Positions 33,224-41,256 of a DNA stretch of 64,000 bases are shown here, piece after piece (positions within the stretch are counted from its first letter, which is position 1; the number at the start of each line of letters is the position of its first letter). The stretch spans positions 124,001-188,000 of the forward strand of contig NZ_JACHHK010000001.1 in NCBI RefSeq assembly GCF_014202755.1. The letters run 5' to 3'. Under the pieces are notes generated by a model, which saw only the letters and a program-made list of their open reading frames with translations, was not told where the DNA came from and did no database searches. The translations under genes and the position numbers were made by a program. Origin of the DNA: Catenisphaera adipataccumulans (GTDB lineage Bacteria > Bacillota_I > Bacilli_A > Erysipelotrichales > Erysipelotrichaceae).

Positions 33224-34036
33224 ATGATTTTGATCAACGGTCAATGGCAAGGCGGCGGAAACAAAGATACCTTTCAAGCCGCACAAATCCTTAAAGATCA
33301 TCTTTCTAGATCCAATCCAGTCGTCACAGCACCTGTCTGTACCAACGAAGATCTGATTGAAAAAGAACGGATCATTGGTCTGGATGAACTCACCCAACAA
33401 ATCCAGGCTGCTTTGCAGATCCTGCAAAAAGAAAAACCGACGCATCTGATGACGGTCGGCGGCGGCTGTGATGCCGATACGGCATCTCTTGCTTATATGA
33501 ATGCACTTTATCAAGGAGATCTGACCGTAATTTGGATGGATGCCCACGGGGATATCAACTCACCCAATGAATCAGACAGTCATCTCTATTACGGCATGCC
33601 GATCCGGGCTTTGTTGGGCGAATGTCCGCCGATCTCGGATCTGCTTCCTCTTCCGCTGCAGCCGGAACAATTGATCCTGTTCGGATGCAGAGATTTGGAT
33701 CAAACAGAAAAAAATTATATTTCTGAAAATCAAATCACATTGATTCCGGTCTTAGAGGATCCCGGAGAATTGGAAAAACAGCTGACCGATCTTATTCAAA
33801 CAAAAAAGAACCGGCACCTTTATATTCATCTGGATCTGGATGTCCTTGATCCGCATGAATTTCCACATACACCGCTGCCGGCGCCAGGGACCGGATTCTC
33901 AGCCGAAGCCATCCTTTCTGCTCTGCACAGTTTGAAACAACATAATGATCTTGTCGGAACCGGAGTTTTTGAATTCAAATACACCGGGAGCATTCCTGCC
34001 TTTCTGAAAAATGCGTTGGACATTTTGTGTGTATAA
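33224..34036 (+). CDS. arginase/ureohydrolase-family protein
   Basis: A 270-residue ureohydrolase-fold protein. Metal motifs are VIWMDAHGDIN and HLDLDVLDPHEF. The first motif, normally GGDHS, reads GGGCDADT, so the conserved His ligand of the Mn-A site is absent and a Cys stands near. Activity may therefore be altered or use a single metal. ATG 33224 follows AAAGGAG, and TTGACA-N16-TAAATT (33104-33131) is a likely promoter. Its 3' end overlaps the remnant of the convergent hydrolase gene. Confidence 0.85.
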   Translation: MILINGQWQGGGNKDTFQAAQILKDHLSRSNPVVTAPVCTNEDLIEKERIIGLDELTQQIQAALQILQKEKPTHLMTVGGGCDADTASLAYMNALYQGDLTVIWMDAHGDINSPNESDSHLYYGMPIRALLGECPPISDLLPLPLQPEQLILFGCRDLDQTEKNYISENQITLIPVLEDPGELEKQLTDLIQTKKNRHLYIHLDLDVLDPHEFPHTPLPAPGTGFSAEAILSALHSLKQHNDLVGTGVFEFKYTGSIPAFLKNALDILCV

Positions 34037-35146
34037 TATCAGTTGTGAGATCCTCCAACATATTTCGCAGCGTTTTACAGAAAATATCCGTGTCTTCATA
34101 CTGCGGGTAGTGACCGCATCCGTCGATGAATTTTATCTGTTTTGCCGGTGCGGCAATGGAATCGTAATACGACTGTGTGCATTCTGCAGGTGTTGTCCAA
34201 TCCTGTGAGCCAGAAATAAATCCGACCGGAACTTGATACTTCATTCCGTATTTCCGCACATCAATATTCATCGCATGATCCAATAATTTCTGGTTCAAGG
34301 CGATGAATGATTTTGTATCCTTTGCGGCCATGAACATCCAGCGTAAATCATCCACACCAAACCAAGGAGATCGGATCGTCAGCCAAGATGAATGATTCCC
34401 TTCTTTTTCTGATTGATGATAAGGATTTGTTTGATTTCTTCATTCTAATAAAGACGTAGTTGTTCGATCACGAAGATATTTCTTGTAGGCACGCTGCATC
34501 GCAGATGGATCATCCCCGGCAGCTTCTGCCTTTTGAAGCGCATCTTGATAGCTGCAAGTCTCGCCTTCTTCCGCCGAGACCACCTGCCCGACACCGATAT
34601 AAGCCAATACTTTATCCGGGTGCTTCAGCATGTAGCAGCTGGCCGATATCTGTTCCATACGAATGGCCTAAGATGATAACTTTTTTCTTGTTAAAACGTC
34701 TGCACAGATAATCGACCAGTTCATCCAGATCTTTTTGTGTCTGTTTAAATGAAACTGTCTCGTTATGCGGATCCTGATCCTTGTTTTTGAAATAGGTACG
34801 GCCGCAGCCGCGCTGTTCCCAGTTGACAAATGTGTAAGAATCTGTCAGCTGTTGTTCGAAGACATAGGTCGTGTAGGCATCCGGTCCTGCCGGCCCGCCA
34901 TGGAGCCAAATGATGATCGGATTGTTCTTATCCTGACCGCGAATTAAAAGATATTGTCTCTGTCCCCCTAATTTCACATACGTTCCTTCATCAATCCCGC
35001 CGGCAGCCGTGATATGATCCGTGCGGTAGGTACGGCCGCGCCGAAACAACGATCAAACTAGAAACAATCAAAAAGCACGCAAAGCATTGAATGATCCGTT
35101 TCAAGATTTTCCGGATCGAAATTTTAATGTTTGTGTTTTCTTTCAA
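33975..35146 (-). pseudogene. alpha/beta hydrolase (proline iminopeptidase-like) pseudogene
   Basis: Parts of one membrane-anchored hydrolase lie in different frames. A TTG start at 35146 with GGAGG opens an N-terminal anchor (FACFLIVSSLIVV). The next frame carries IIIWLHGGPAGPDAY, NWEQRGCGRTY and the nucleophile elbow ILGHSYGTD. A shift near 34655 leads to YMLKHPDKVLAYIGVGQV, and an in-frame TGA at 34440 interrupts before SPWFGVDDLRWMF and the catalytic Asp/His segments SGSQDWTTP and IDGCGHYPQYED. Two frameshifts and one stop make the gene inactive. Confidence 0.8.
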
Positions 35147-35270
35147 GATGGATCCTCCGATGGTCAACAGTACATCCTAAAACATCCGCTTATTTCATAC
35201 AAGGTATTCAGTGAAACTATTTCAGAATACATTTTTATTATATTTTATGATATTGAAACAAATCAATACA

Positions 35271-35294
35271 AAGCCTCGGACTTCTCCGAGGCTT
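35271..35294. terminator. hairpin after the nitroreductase-like gene
   Basis: AAGCCTCGGA pairs with TCCGAGGCTT around a CTTC loop; the T tail is weak on the minus strand. Confidence 0.6.
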
Positions 35295-35299
35295 GTATG

Positions 35300-35959
35300 T
35301 TATGCCCAAATGTTTTGATCTTTTCCAGAGCCCAACTCAAAATGGTATTTTACGATACCCAGATCTGTTTTCGTATAGAAACCCAGTCCGGCTTTGACGC
35401 TGACTTTTTCCCCATTTCTTTTGAACGTAAATTTCTGCTGGTTGATGGCCGTCGGTGCCAGTAAAGCAGCTTCCAAACCGTTCTTATACCACTCTGGATC
35501 GCCGGATTGGTAGTCACTGACCTGGGACAGTGTCTTCACTTTATGCGCCGTTCCCTGCGTCTGGCCATACCCCAGCGCAATGACCATATACCGTTTTTCG
35601 CCCGGAGCGATCGTGCCGTGTGATTTACCTTTCTTATACGTCATTGCCACCCAGCAAGAATTCATGCCCAGCGTCTGTGCCAGCAGCACCAGATGTTCGC
35701 CGTAATAGCCGATTGCTTCTTCTTTTCCTTTGGGACCGATCAGCGCAAAATAGTTGCGGCAGCCTTGAAAATCTCCATAGGAAGGCTTGCCGGCTTCAAA
35801 TGCATCCGGTTCATTGGTGATCAGCTGAATATGCAGACTGCTTTCCTCGTTGACTCGATCAGTCTCTTTCTGCAGCACTGAGACAGCGTCTGCAGCCAAT
35901 GGTTGATTCGTAAATTTTCTGACAGAATGTCTTTGTTTCATTGCTTCTATGAAATCCAT
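35300..35959 (-). CDS. nitroreductase-fold protein (TM1586-like)
   Basis: A 219-residue protein of the nitroreductase superfamily: FIEAMKQRHSVRKFTNQPL at the start, GYYGEHLVLLAQTLGMNSCWVAMTY in the middle, and a C-terminal repeat-like half (EAALLAPTAINQQKFTFKR) typical of the TM1586 subfamily, in which one chain resembles two half-domains. FMN binding is expected; substrate unknown. It lies 14 nt downstream of the truncated metallo-beta-lactamase gene and was probably co-transcribed with it. Confidence 0.82.
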   Translation of the reverse strand: MDFIEAMKQRHSVRKFTNQPLAADAVSVLQKETDRVNEESSLHIQLITNEPDAFEAGKPSYGDFQGCRNYFALIGPKGKEEAIGYYGEHLVLLAQTLGMNSCWVAMTYKKGKSHGTIAPGEKRYMVIALGYGQTQGTAHKVKTLSQVSDYQSGDPEWYKNGLEAALLAPTAINQQKFTFKRNGEKVSVKAGLGFYTKTDLGIVKYHFELGSGKDQNIWA

Positions 35960-35973
35960 TGTGATGTCCTCCT

Positions 35974-36509
35974 TTAGAATTCAAATGTCGGTTTGGTATT
36001 TTCTGGATCATGGGTCATCAAAATAGCCTCACAATGCGGATCCAGCGCAAGAGCACGCAATTTTTTTAGTGACTGTTTGGTTTCTTTCCGATTCCATTCT
36101 ACACCTGGCAGAACTTGTCTCTGCCATGAAGGTCTGCCGTACCCGGCATCCCCAGCAATGATCAGATAACGATCCTTTGAACCGACCCGGATCGCTGTCA
36201 TGCCGGCAGAGTGCCCGTGCATCGGAAATGCGATGATCGTGCCGTCTTGAAACAGATCAAACGGTTCATCGGCAAAGGTCTCGATGTTCACATCGCGCCA
36301 CAGCCTTCGAAGATATCGGGGATTGTGTTTATTTGCGGCTTGCCATTCGGCAGCGCTGCATAGAATATGTCCGGCCTCTTTGACTTCACCGATCCCGCCG
36401 GCATGATCGATGTCCATGTGTGTCAGCAGACAATAATCCAAATCGGCAGTCTTGTATCCGTGGGCGGCCAGCTGATCCACGATGCCCTCGCCTTTTGGCA
36501 GAAGGCCAG
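35974..36509 (-). pseudogene. metallo-beta-lactamase-fold hydrolase, 5' end lost at the phage junction
   Basis: The C-terminal two thirds of an AHL-lactonase-like metallo-hydrolase. LLTHMDIDHAGG gives the HxxDH-type metal site, HGHSAGM and IAGDAGYG supply further ligands, and TMTHDPEN-like ILMTHDPENTKP ends the fold. Recognisable sequence starts at LPKGEGIVDQLAAHG. The 80-90 residues expected before it, including the substrate-side strands, are missing. Beyond about base 36,510 the DNA is phage, so the gene is cut rather than merely short. Confidence 0.75.
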
Positions 36510-37585
36510 GCGAGGCGAGGCTCTGCGAAACCTATGAGGACAAAGGATCAGACTACGCTGCAGAAGGCACCGATGCACATGCGCTTGGCGAGTACAAACT
36601 CAAGACCGCACTCGGTATGCCTGTCGACGATCCGACCGACAGCCTCAAGTGGTATTCCGAGGAGATGGAGGACTGCACCAGCGGCTATGCCGAATATGTG
36701 CTGGAACAGGTCGAAGCCGCCAAGGAAACCTGCACCGACCCGGTAGTTCTTATCGAGCAGCGTGTGGACTTCTCCCGCTGGGTAGAACAAGGCTTCGGAA
36801 CCGCCGACTGCATCATCATTGCGGACGGTACGCTCCGAGTGATCGACTACAAGCACGGCTTAGGCGTCTTGGTCTCTGCAGAGGAGAATCCGCAGATGCA
36901 GTGTTACGCTCTCGGCGCTTTGGAGCTTTTCGATGACATTTACGACATCGAACAGGTTTCCATGACTATTTACCAACCGAGGCGTCAGAACGTCAGCACC
37001 TACGAAATCAGCAAGGACGACTTGTACCGCTGGGCGGATGAAGTCTTAAAGCCCACCGCAGATTTGGCTTTTGCCGGTGACGGGAACTTCCTGTGCGGTG
37101 AATGGTGCGGCTTCTGCAAGGCTAAGAATGAGTGCCGCGCCAGAGCCGAGGCAAATCTTAAGCTCGCGCAGCATGATTTCAAACTCCCGCCACTGCTTAC
37201 GGATACCGAGATCGAGGTTATCCTCGGCAAGGTAGATGAGCTGGTTAGCTGGGCTTCCGATATCAAGGAATACGCCCTGCAGCAAGCTCTCTCCGGTAAG
37301 GAATGGACTGGCTTTAAGCTCGTCGAAGGACGCAGCAACCGCAGATACAGCAACGAGGCCGCCGTCATTGATGCGGTCGAGAAAGCAGGCTTTGACCCGT
37401 ATGAGAAAAAGCTGCTCGGCATCACCGCCATGCAGAAGCTCCTCGGCAAGTCCCGCTTTGATGAACTCCTAACGGCTTACATTGAAAAGCCGCAGGGCAA
37501 ACCCACACTTGTGCCGGATAGCGACAAGCGCCCGGCCATGAATACAGCAAAAAATGATTTTATGGAGGAAAACGACAATGAGTAA
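36482..37585 (+). CDS. phage DUF2800 (RecB/Cas4-like) nuclease, N-terminus replaced
   Basis: Family sequence begins at ARLCETYEDKGSDYAAEGTDAH and continues through a PD-(D/E)XK core (TADCIIIADGTLRVIDYKHG) to a Cys-containing C-terminal part (CGEWCGFCKAKNECRARAE), as in Cas4-like exonucleases with an iron-sulfur cluster. The usual first 20-25 residues (the LSAS-type start) are absent, and the ATG at 36482 lies in chromosomal DNA. The phage gene is therefore 5'-truncated at the junction. In related phages it precedes DUF2815 and the polymerase and belongs to recombination or replication. Confidence 0.85.
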   Translation: MPSPFGRRPGEARLCETYEDKGSDYAAEGTDAHALGEYKLKTALGMPVDDPTDSLKWYSEEMEDCTSGYAEYVLEQVEAAKETCTDPVVLIEQRVDFSRWVEQGFGTADCIIIADGTLRVIDYKHGLGVLVSAEENPQMQCYALGALELFDDIYDIEQVSMTIYQPRRQNVSTYEISKDDLYRWADEVLKPTADLAFAGDGNFLCGEWCGFCKAKNECRARAEANLKLAQHDFKLPPLLTDTEIEVILGKVDELVSWASDIKEYALQQALSGKEWTGFKLVEGRSNRRYSNEAAVIDAVEKAGFDPYEKKLLGITAMQKLLGKSRFDELLTAYIEKPQGKPTLVPDSDKRPAMNTAKNDFMEENDNE

Positions 37586-38150
37586 GAATGTAAAAATCAG
37601 CAATCCCATGAAGGTTATCACCGGTGTCGACACACGCTGGAGCTACGCAAACGTCTGGGAGCCGAAGTCCATCAACGGCGGCACTCCCAAGTACAGCGTG
37701 AGCCTCATCATCCCTAAGTCCGACACCAAGACCATCGCCAAGATTCAGGCTGCTATCGAGGCTGCCTACAAGGAGGGCGAGGCCAAGCTCAAGGGCAACG
37801 GCAAGTCCGTACCGGCGCTCTCTGTTTTGAAGACTCCTCTGCGTGACGGCGATGCAGAGCGTCCGGACGACGAGGCCTACAAGAATGCCTACTTCGTCAA
37901 CGCCAATGCAACCTCTGCACCCGGCATCGTGGACGCAGACCTGAATCCGATTCTCACCCGCTCCGAAGTGTACAGCGGTGTGTATGGCAGAGCCAGCATC
38001 ACGTTTTATGCTTTCAACTCTTCCGGCAACAAGGGAATCGCCTGCGGGCTCAACAACCTGCAGAAGATCCGCGACGGTGAGCCTCTCGGCGGCAAGGCAA
38101 GCGCTGAGTCCGACTTTGCCACTGACGACGATGAAGATTTTCTCAACTAA
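37578..38150 (+). CDS. DUF2815 phage ssDNA-binding-like protein
   Basis: A 190-residue DUF2815 protein (MSKNVKISNPMKVITGVDTR, SYANVWEPKSINGGTPKYSV) ending in an acidic tail (FATDDDEDFLN) like that of single-strand binding proteins. ATG 37578 has GGAGG before it. It overlaps the DUF2800 frame by 8 nt, the usual gene order in these replication modules. Confidence 0.88.
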   Translation: MSKNVKISNPMKVITGVDTRWSYANVWEPKSINGGTPKYSVSLIIPKSDTKTIAKIQAAIEAAYKEGEAKLKGNGKSVPALSVLKTPLRDGDAERPDDEAYKNAYFVNANATSAPGIVDADLNPILTRSEVYSGVYGRASITFYAFNSSGNKGIACGLNNLQKIRDGEPLGGKASAESDFATDDDEDFLN

Positions 38151-38168
38151 GGAAAGGAGCGCAAAACA

Positions 38169-38360
38169 ATGGAAAGCACAGTTATGATTTCATCCCTTCT
38201 CTGCAACATTCTGATCGGGTGCTTCTGCATCGTAGTCCTGTCTTGGGCAGTGGTCGCCATCCAGACGGTGATCAACGACTTCAAGCGTGAGAAACGTGAG
38301 GAGAAAAAGGCCGCGCAGGACGACGAATACCATATCAAGCGTATGGAATCCCTGAAATAA
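38169..38360 (+). CDS. small phage membrane protein
   Basis: A 63-residue protein with one N-terminal helix (ISSLLCNILIGCFCIVVLSWAVVA) and a highly charged tail. GGAAAGGAG precedes the start. A terminator follows, so the first replication block ends here. Function unknown. Confidence 0.7.
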   Translation: MESTVMISSLLCNILIGCFCIVVLSWAVVAIQTVINDFKREKREEKKAAQDDEYHIKRMESLK

Positions 38361-38374
38361 TCCAGTACCGGCAG

Positions 38375-38406
38375 GCGGCTTAGGAGCAATCTTAAGCCGC
38401 TTGTTT
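38375..38406 (+). terminator. phage terminator 1
   Basis: GCGGCTTA (38375-38382) pairs with TAAGCCGC (38393-38400), followed by TTGTTT. Confidence 0.6.
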
Positions 38407-38424
38407 GAATTGAGGTGAAAATCT

Positions 38425-40413
38425 ATGCAAACACTCAGTATTGATATCGAAACCTACAGCGACGTAAACCTGTCAAAGTGCGGCGTATATAAATATGCCG
38501 AGTCACCGGACTTTGAGATACTGTTATTCGGCTACAGCTCCGACGGCTCCGAGGTGACGGTCATCGACCTTGCACAGGGAGAACGCCTGCCGCATGAAAT
38601 CATAGAAGCCCTGACTGATGATTCTGTCATCAAATGGGCTTTCAATGCAAATTTTGAACGGGTGTGCTTATCCCGATATCTCCGTGATCTTGGAGTAAGC
38701 CTTGACCCCTTCCATGAAAACCACCCTCTCTCGACCGAATGCGCACGTTTCTTAAACCCGGAAAGCTGGCGCTGCTCTATGGTCTGGGCGGCCACAATGG
38801 GACTACCGCTTTCTCTGGAAGGCGTCGGTGCCGTCCTCGGTCTTGAAAAACAGAAACTCACGGAGGGAAAAGACCTGATCAAATACTTCTCCGTGCCCTG
38901 CGCTCCGACGAAAGCAAACAGCGGTCGCACGAGGAACCACCCTTTCCATGCGCCGGACAAGTGGGACGCCTTCAAAAAATATAACATCCGCGATGTAGAA
39001 ACCGAGATCGGCATCAAGGATCGTCTTGCCAAATTTCCTGTGCCGGAGGAGGTCTGGGATGAATACCATATCGATCAGGAAATCAACGACAGAGGTGTCC
39101 GGCTCGACATGGATCTGGTAAAGGAAGCCATCGAAATGGACACCCGCTCCCGGTCAGAACTGACTGCCGCTATGAAAGATATGACAGCACTTGATAATCC
39201 AAACTCCGTCCAGCAAATGAAACAGTGGCTCTCTGATAACGGACTCGAAACTGACAGCCTTGGAAAGAAAGTCGTGGCAGAACTAATCAAAACCGCTCCT
39301 CCAGAACTTCAGACCGTTCTGGAGCTCCGACAGCAGCTTGCCAAATCCTCCGTTAAGAAATATCAGACGATGGAGCGTGCGGTCTGTGATGACGGTAGAG
39401 CTCGCGGCATGTTCGCATTTTACGGAGCCAATCGTACCGGACGCTGGGCAGGCAGGCTTATACAATTACAAAACCTCCCGCAAAATCATCTCCCGGATCT
39501 GGCTGACGCACGCGCTCTTGTAAAATCCGGTGACTTTGATGCCGTGAAGCTCTTATATGAGGATGTCCCGGACACCCTCTCTCAACTAATCCGGACAGCG
39601 TTCATCCCGAAAGACGGTACGCAGTTTTATGTTTCCGACTTCAGCGCCATCGAAGCAAGAGTCATCGCGTGGTATGCCGGTGAGACGTGGCGTCAAAAGG
39701 TCTTTGAAACAGGTGGTGACATCTACTGCGCCAGTGCCAGTCAGATGTTCCATGTTCCGGTTGAGAAGCATGGCATTAACGGCCATCTGCGTCAAAAGGG
39801 CAAAATTGCGGAACTCGCGCTCGGCTACGGCGGCTCGGTCGGTGCCTTAAAGGCAATGGGCGCTATAGAGATGGGACTTTCCGAAGATGAGCTTCCTCCG
39901 CTGGTGGATGCATGGCGGCAGACAAATCCAAACATCGTAAAATTCTGGTGGGATGTCGACCGCGCTGTCATGGAGGCTGTGAAGTATAAACACACAACCA
40001 GCAGCTACGGGCTTACCTTCTCCTGCCGCTCCGGGATGCTCTTTATTACGCTGCCCTCCGGACGGAACCTCGCCTATGTGAAGCCAAAGGTCGGTACGAA
40101 TAAATTCGGAGGCGAGTGTATCACCTATGAAGGCATCGGCAGCACGAAAAAATGGGAACGGCTCGACTCATACGGGCCGAAATTCGTGGAAAACATCGTG
40201 CAGGCAACCTCTCGCGACATCCTCTGCTATGCCATGAAGACGCTGCGCTGCTGTTCCATTGTCATGCATATCCACGACGAACTGGTCATCGAAGCAGACC
40301 CTCGCATGTCCCTTGACGTTCTCTGTGAACAGATGGGCAGGACTCCGCCGTGGGCAAAAGGCCTGAAGCTCCGCGCCGACGGTTACACCACGCCCTTCTA
40401 CAAAAAAGATTAA
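38425..40413 (+). CDS. phage family A DNA polymerase
   Basis: A 662-residue polymerase. The N-terminal exonuclease part shows LSIDIETYSDV and WAFNANFERVCL. The polymerase part shows the A motif FYVSDFSAIEARV, the O-helix region HGINGHLRQKGKIAELALGYGG and the C motif IHDELVIE. It is of the type found in Bacillota phages of this module and is the replicative enzyme. Confidence 0.93.
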   Translation: MQTLSIDIETYSDVNLSKCGVYKYAESPDFEILLFGYSSDGSEVTVIDLAQGERLPHEIIEALTDDSVIKWAFNANFERVCLSRYLRDLGVSLDPFHENHPLSTECARFLNPESWRCSMVWAATMGLPLSLEGVGAVLGLEKQKLTEGKDLIKYFSVPCAPTKANSGRTRNHPFHAPDKWDAFKKYNIRDVETEIGIKDRLAKFPVPEEVWDEYHIDQEINDRGVRLDMDLVKEAIEMDTRSRSELTAAMKDMTALDNPNSVQQMKQWLSDNGLETDSLGKKVVAELIKTAPPELQTVLELRQQLAKSSVKKYQTMERAVCDDGRARGMFAFYGANRTGRWAGRLIQLQNLPQNHLPDLADARALVKSGDFDAVKLLYEDVPDTLSQLIRTAFIPKDGTQFYVSDFSAIEARVIAWYAGETWRQKVFETGGDIYCASASQMFHVPVEKHGINGHLRQKGKIAELALGYGGSVGALKAMGAIEMGLSEDELPPLVDAWRQTNPNIVKFWWDVDRAVMEAVKYKHTTSSYGLTFSCRSGMLFITLPSGRNLAYVKPKVGTNKFGGECITYEGIGSTKKWERLDSYGPKFVENIVQATSRDILCYAMKTLRCCSIVMHIHDELVIEADPRMSLDVLCEQMGRTPPWAKGLKLRADGYTTPFYKKD

Positions 40414-40431
40414 AAATCGTTCGCTCAAATC

Positions 40432-40472
40432 AGGCGTTCATCTCCAGTGGAAATTGGAGGTGGACGCCTTTA
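40432..40472 (+). terminator. phage terminator 2
   Basis: AGGCGTTCATCTCCA (40432-40446) pairs with TGGAGGTGGACGCCT (40455-40469). The T run is short. Confidence 0.65.
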
Positions 40473-40499
40473 AGTCTGCCCGGAAAGGAGGACTCCCCA

Positions 40500-40922
40500 G
40501 TGAGCAACGATTATCGCAACAGCGAAGGCTATCCTGACCCAACCGCAGGTGAAGCACTCTCCCGGATTGCTGCAAATGAAAAGCAGTCCCTTCGTGCTTT
40601 CCGGCCTATCGTCTACATCTGCTCTCCGTTTTCCGGAGACGTGGAGACAAATGTAGCTAATGCCAGACGCTACAGCCGCTTTGCCGTGGACAAGGGATAT
40701 ATCCCTATCGCACCGCATTTGCTATTTCCGCAGTTCCTTGATGATAACAATCCGGATGAACGTGAGCTTGGTCTTTTCTTCGGAAATGCCCTCATGAGCA
40801 AGTGCGCTGAGGTCTGGGTATTCGGTAGCCGCATCTCATCCGGTATGGAAGCAGAAATCAAACGCGCCAAGTGGAAGGGCTATCACTTGCGCTATTTCAC
40901 AGAAGAATGTCAGGAGGTTTAA
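40500..40922 (+). CDS. DUF4406 protein (deoxyribosyltransferase-like)
   Basis: A 140-residue protein. PIVYICSPFSGDVETNVANARRYS and EVWVFGSRISSGMEAEIKRA match DUF4406, a Rossmann-like fold related to nucleoside 2-deoxyribosyltransferases. GTG 40500 follows AAAGGAGG. It may act on nucleotides during phage growth. Confidence 0.82.
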   Translation: MSNDYRNSEGYPDPTAGEALSRIAANEKQSLRAFRPIVYICSPFSGDVETNVANARRYSRFAVDKGYIPIAPHLLFPQFLDDNNPDERELGLFFGNALMSKCAEVWVFGSRISSGMEAEIKRAKWKGYHLRYFTEECQEV

Positions 40923-40926
40923 CGCT

Positions 40927-41256
40927 ATGTATGAAATTAAAGAAAATCGCAGAGAGCTTTTCGATGGCACGGAGATCACCACCTACACCCGTGATGTGGT
41001 AAGTGCCAATATTCTGCAGGTCGAAGCCGGGACAACCGGCTACAAAGGTGGCGACACCGGCCACGGCGGACGCACTTATTTCCGCATTTCCGATGAAGCC
41101 AGCACAGATATCCATGTCACGCCTTTAATGGACAGATTCGGCTGCAACGGTTTTGAAGTTACCCTTGGCGGCGACTGCGAACTGGAAACCATGATCCGCG
41201 CCCTAAAATTTATCACGAAGGTGCTGGAGGAAGAATCGGAGGAGGTGTACGACTGA
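40927..41256 (+). CDS. conserved phage protein, function unknown
   Basis: A 109-residue protein, probably mixed alpha/beta, with the Gly-rich stretch TTGYKGGDTGHGGRTYF and an acidic C-terminal helix (KVLEEESEEVYD). It begins 4 nt after the DUF4406 stop and overlaps the primase start by 1 nt, so it is part of the replication operon. Confidence 0.65.
   Translation: MYEIKENRRELFDGTEITTYTRDVVSANILQVEAGTTGYKGGDTGHGGRTYFRISDEASTDIHVTPLMDRFGCNGFEVTLGGDCELETMIRALKFITKVLEEESEEVYD

Noticed and set aside
33049-33294. Plus-strand frame before and over the start of the arginase-family gene
   Set aside because: It overlaps the true start in another frame and has no family pattern; the arginase start at 33224 has the ribosome site.
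2885-34442. Recoding of stop codons (selenocysteine, pyrrolysine or alternative code) as explanation of in-frame stops
   Set aside because: TAA, TAG and TGA are each involved, frameshifts occur in some of the same genes, and all three codons end normal genes nearby.
36482-36510. ATG 36482 as the natural start of the DUF2800 gene
   Set aside because: The first ten or so codons are the reverse strand of the chromosomal hydrolase gene; family sequence starts only after the junction.
36490-36530. attL site at the phage boundary
   Set aside because: No integrase gene, tRNA end or repeated core could be seen, and both adjoining genes are cut, which is not typical of site-specific integration. The other end is outside the window.
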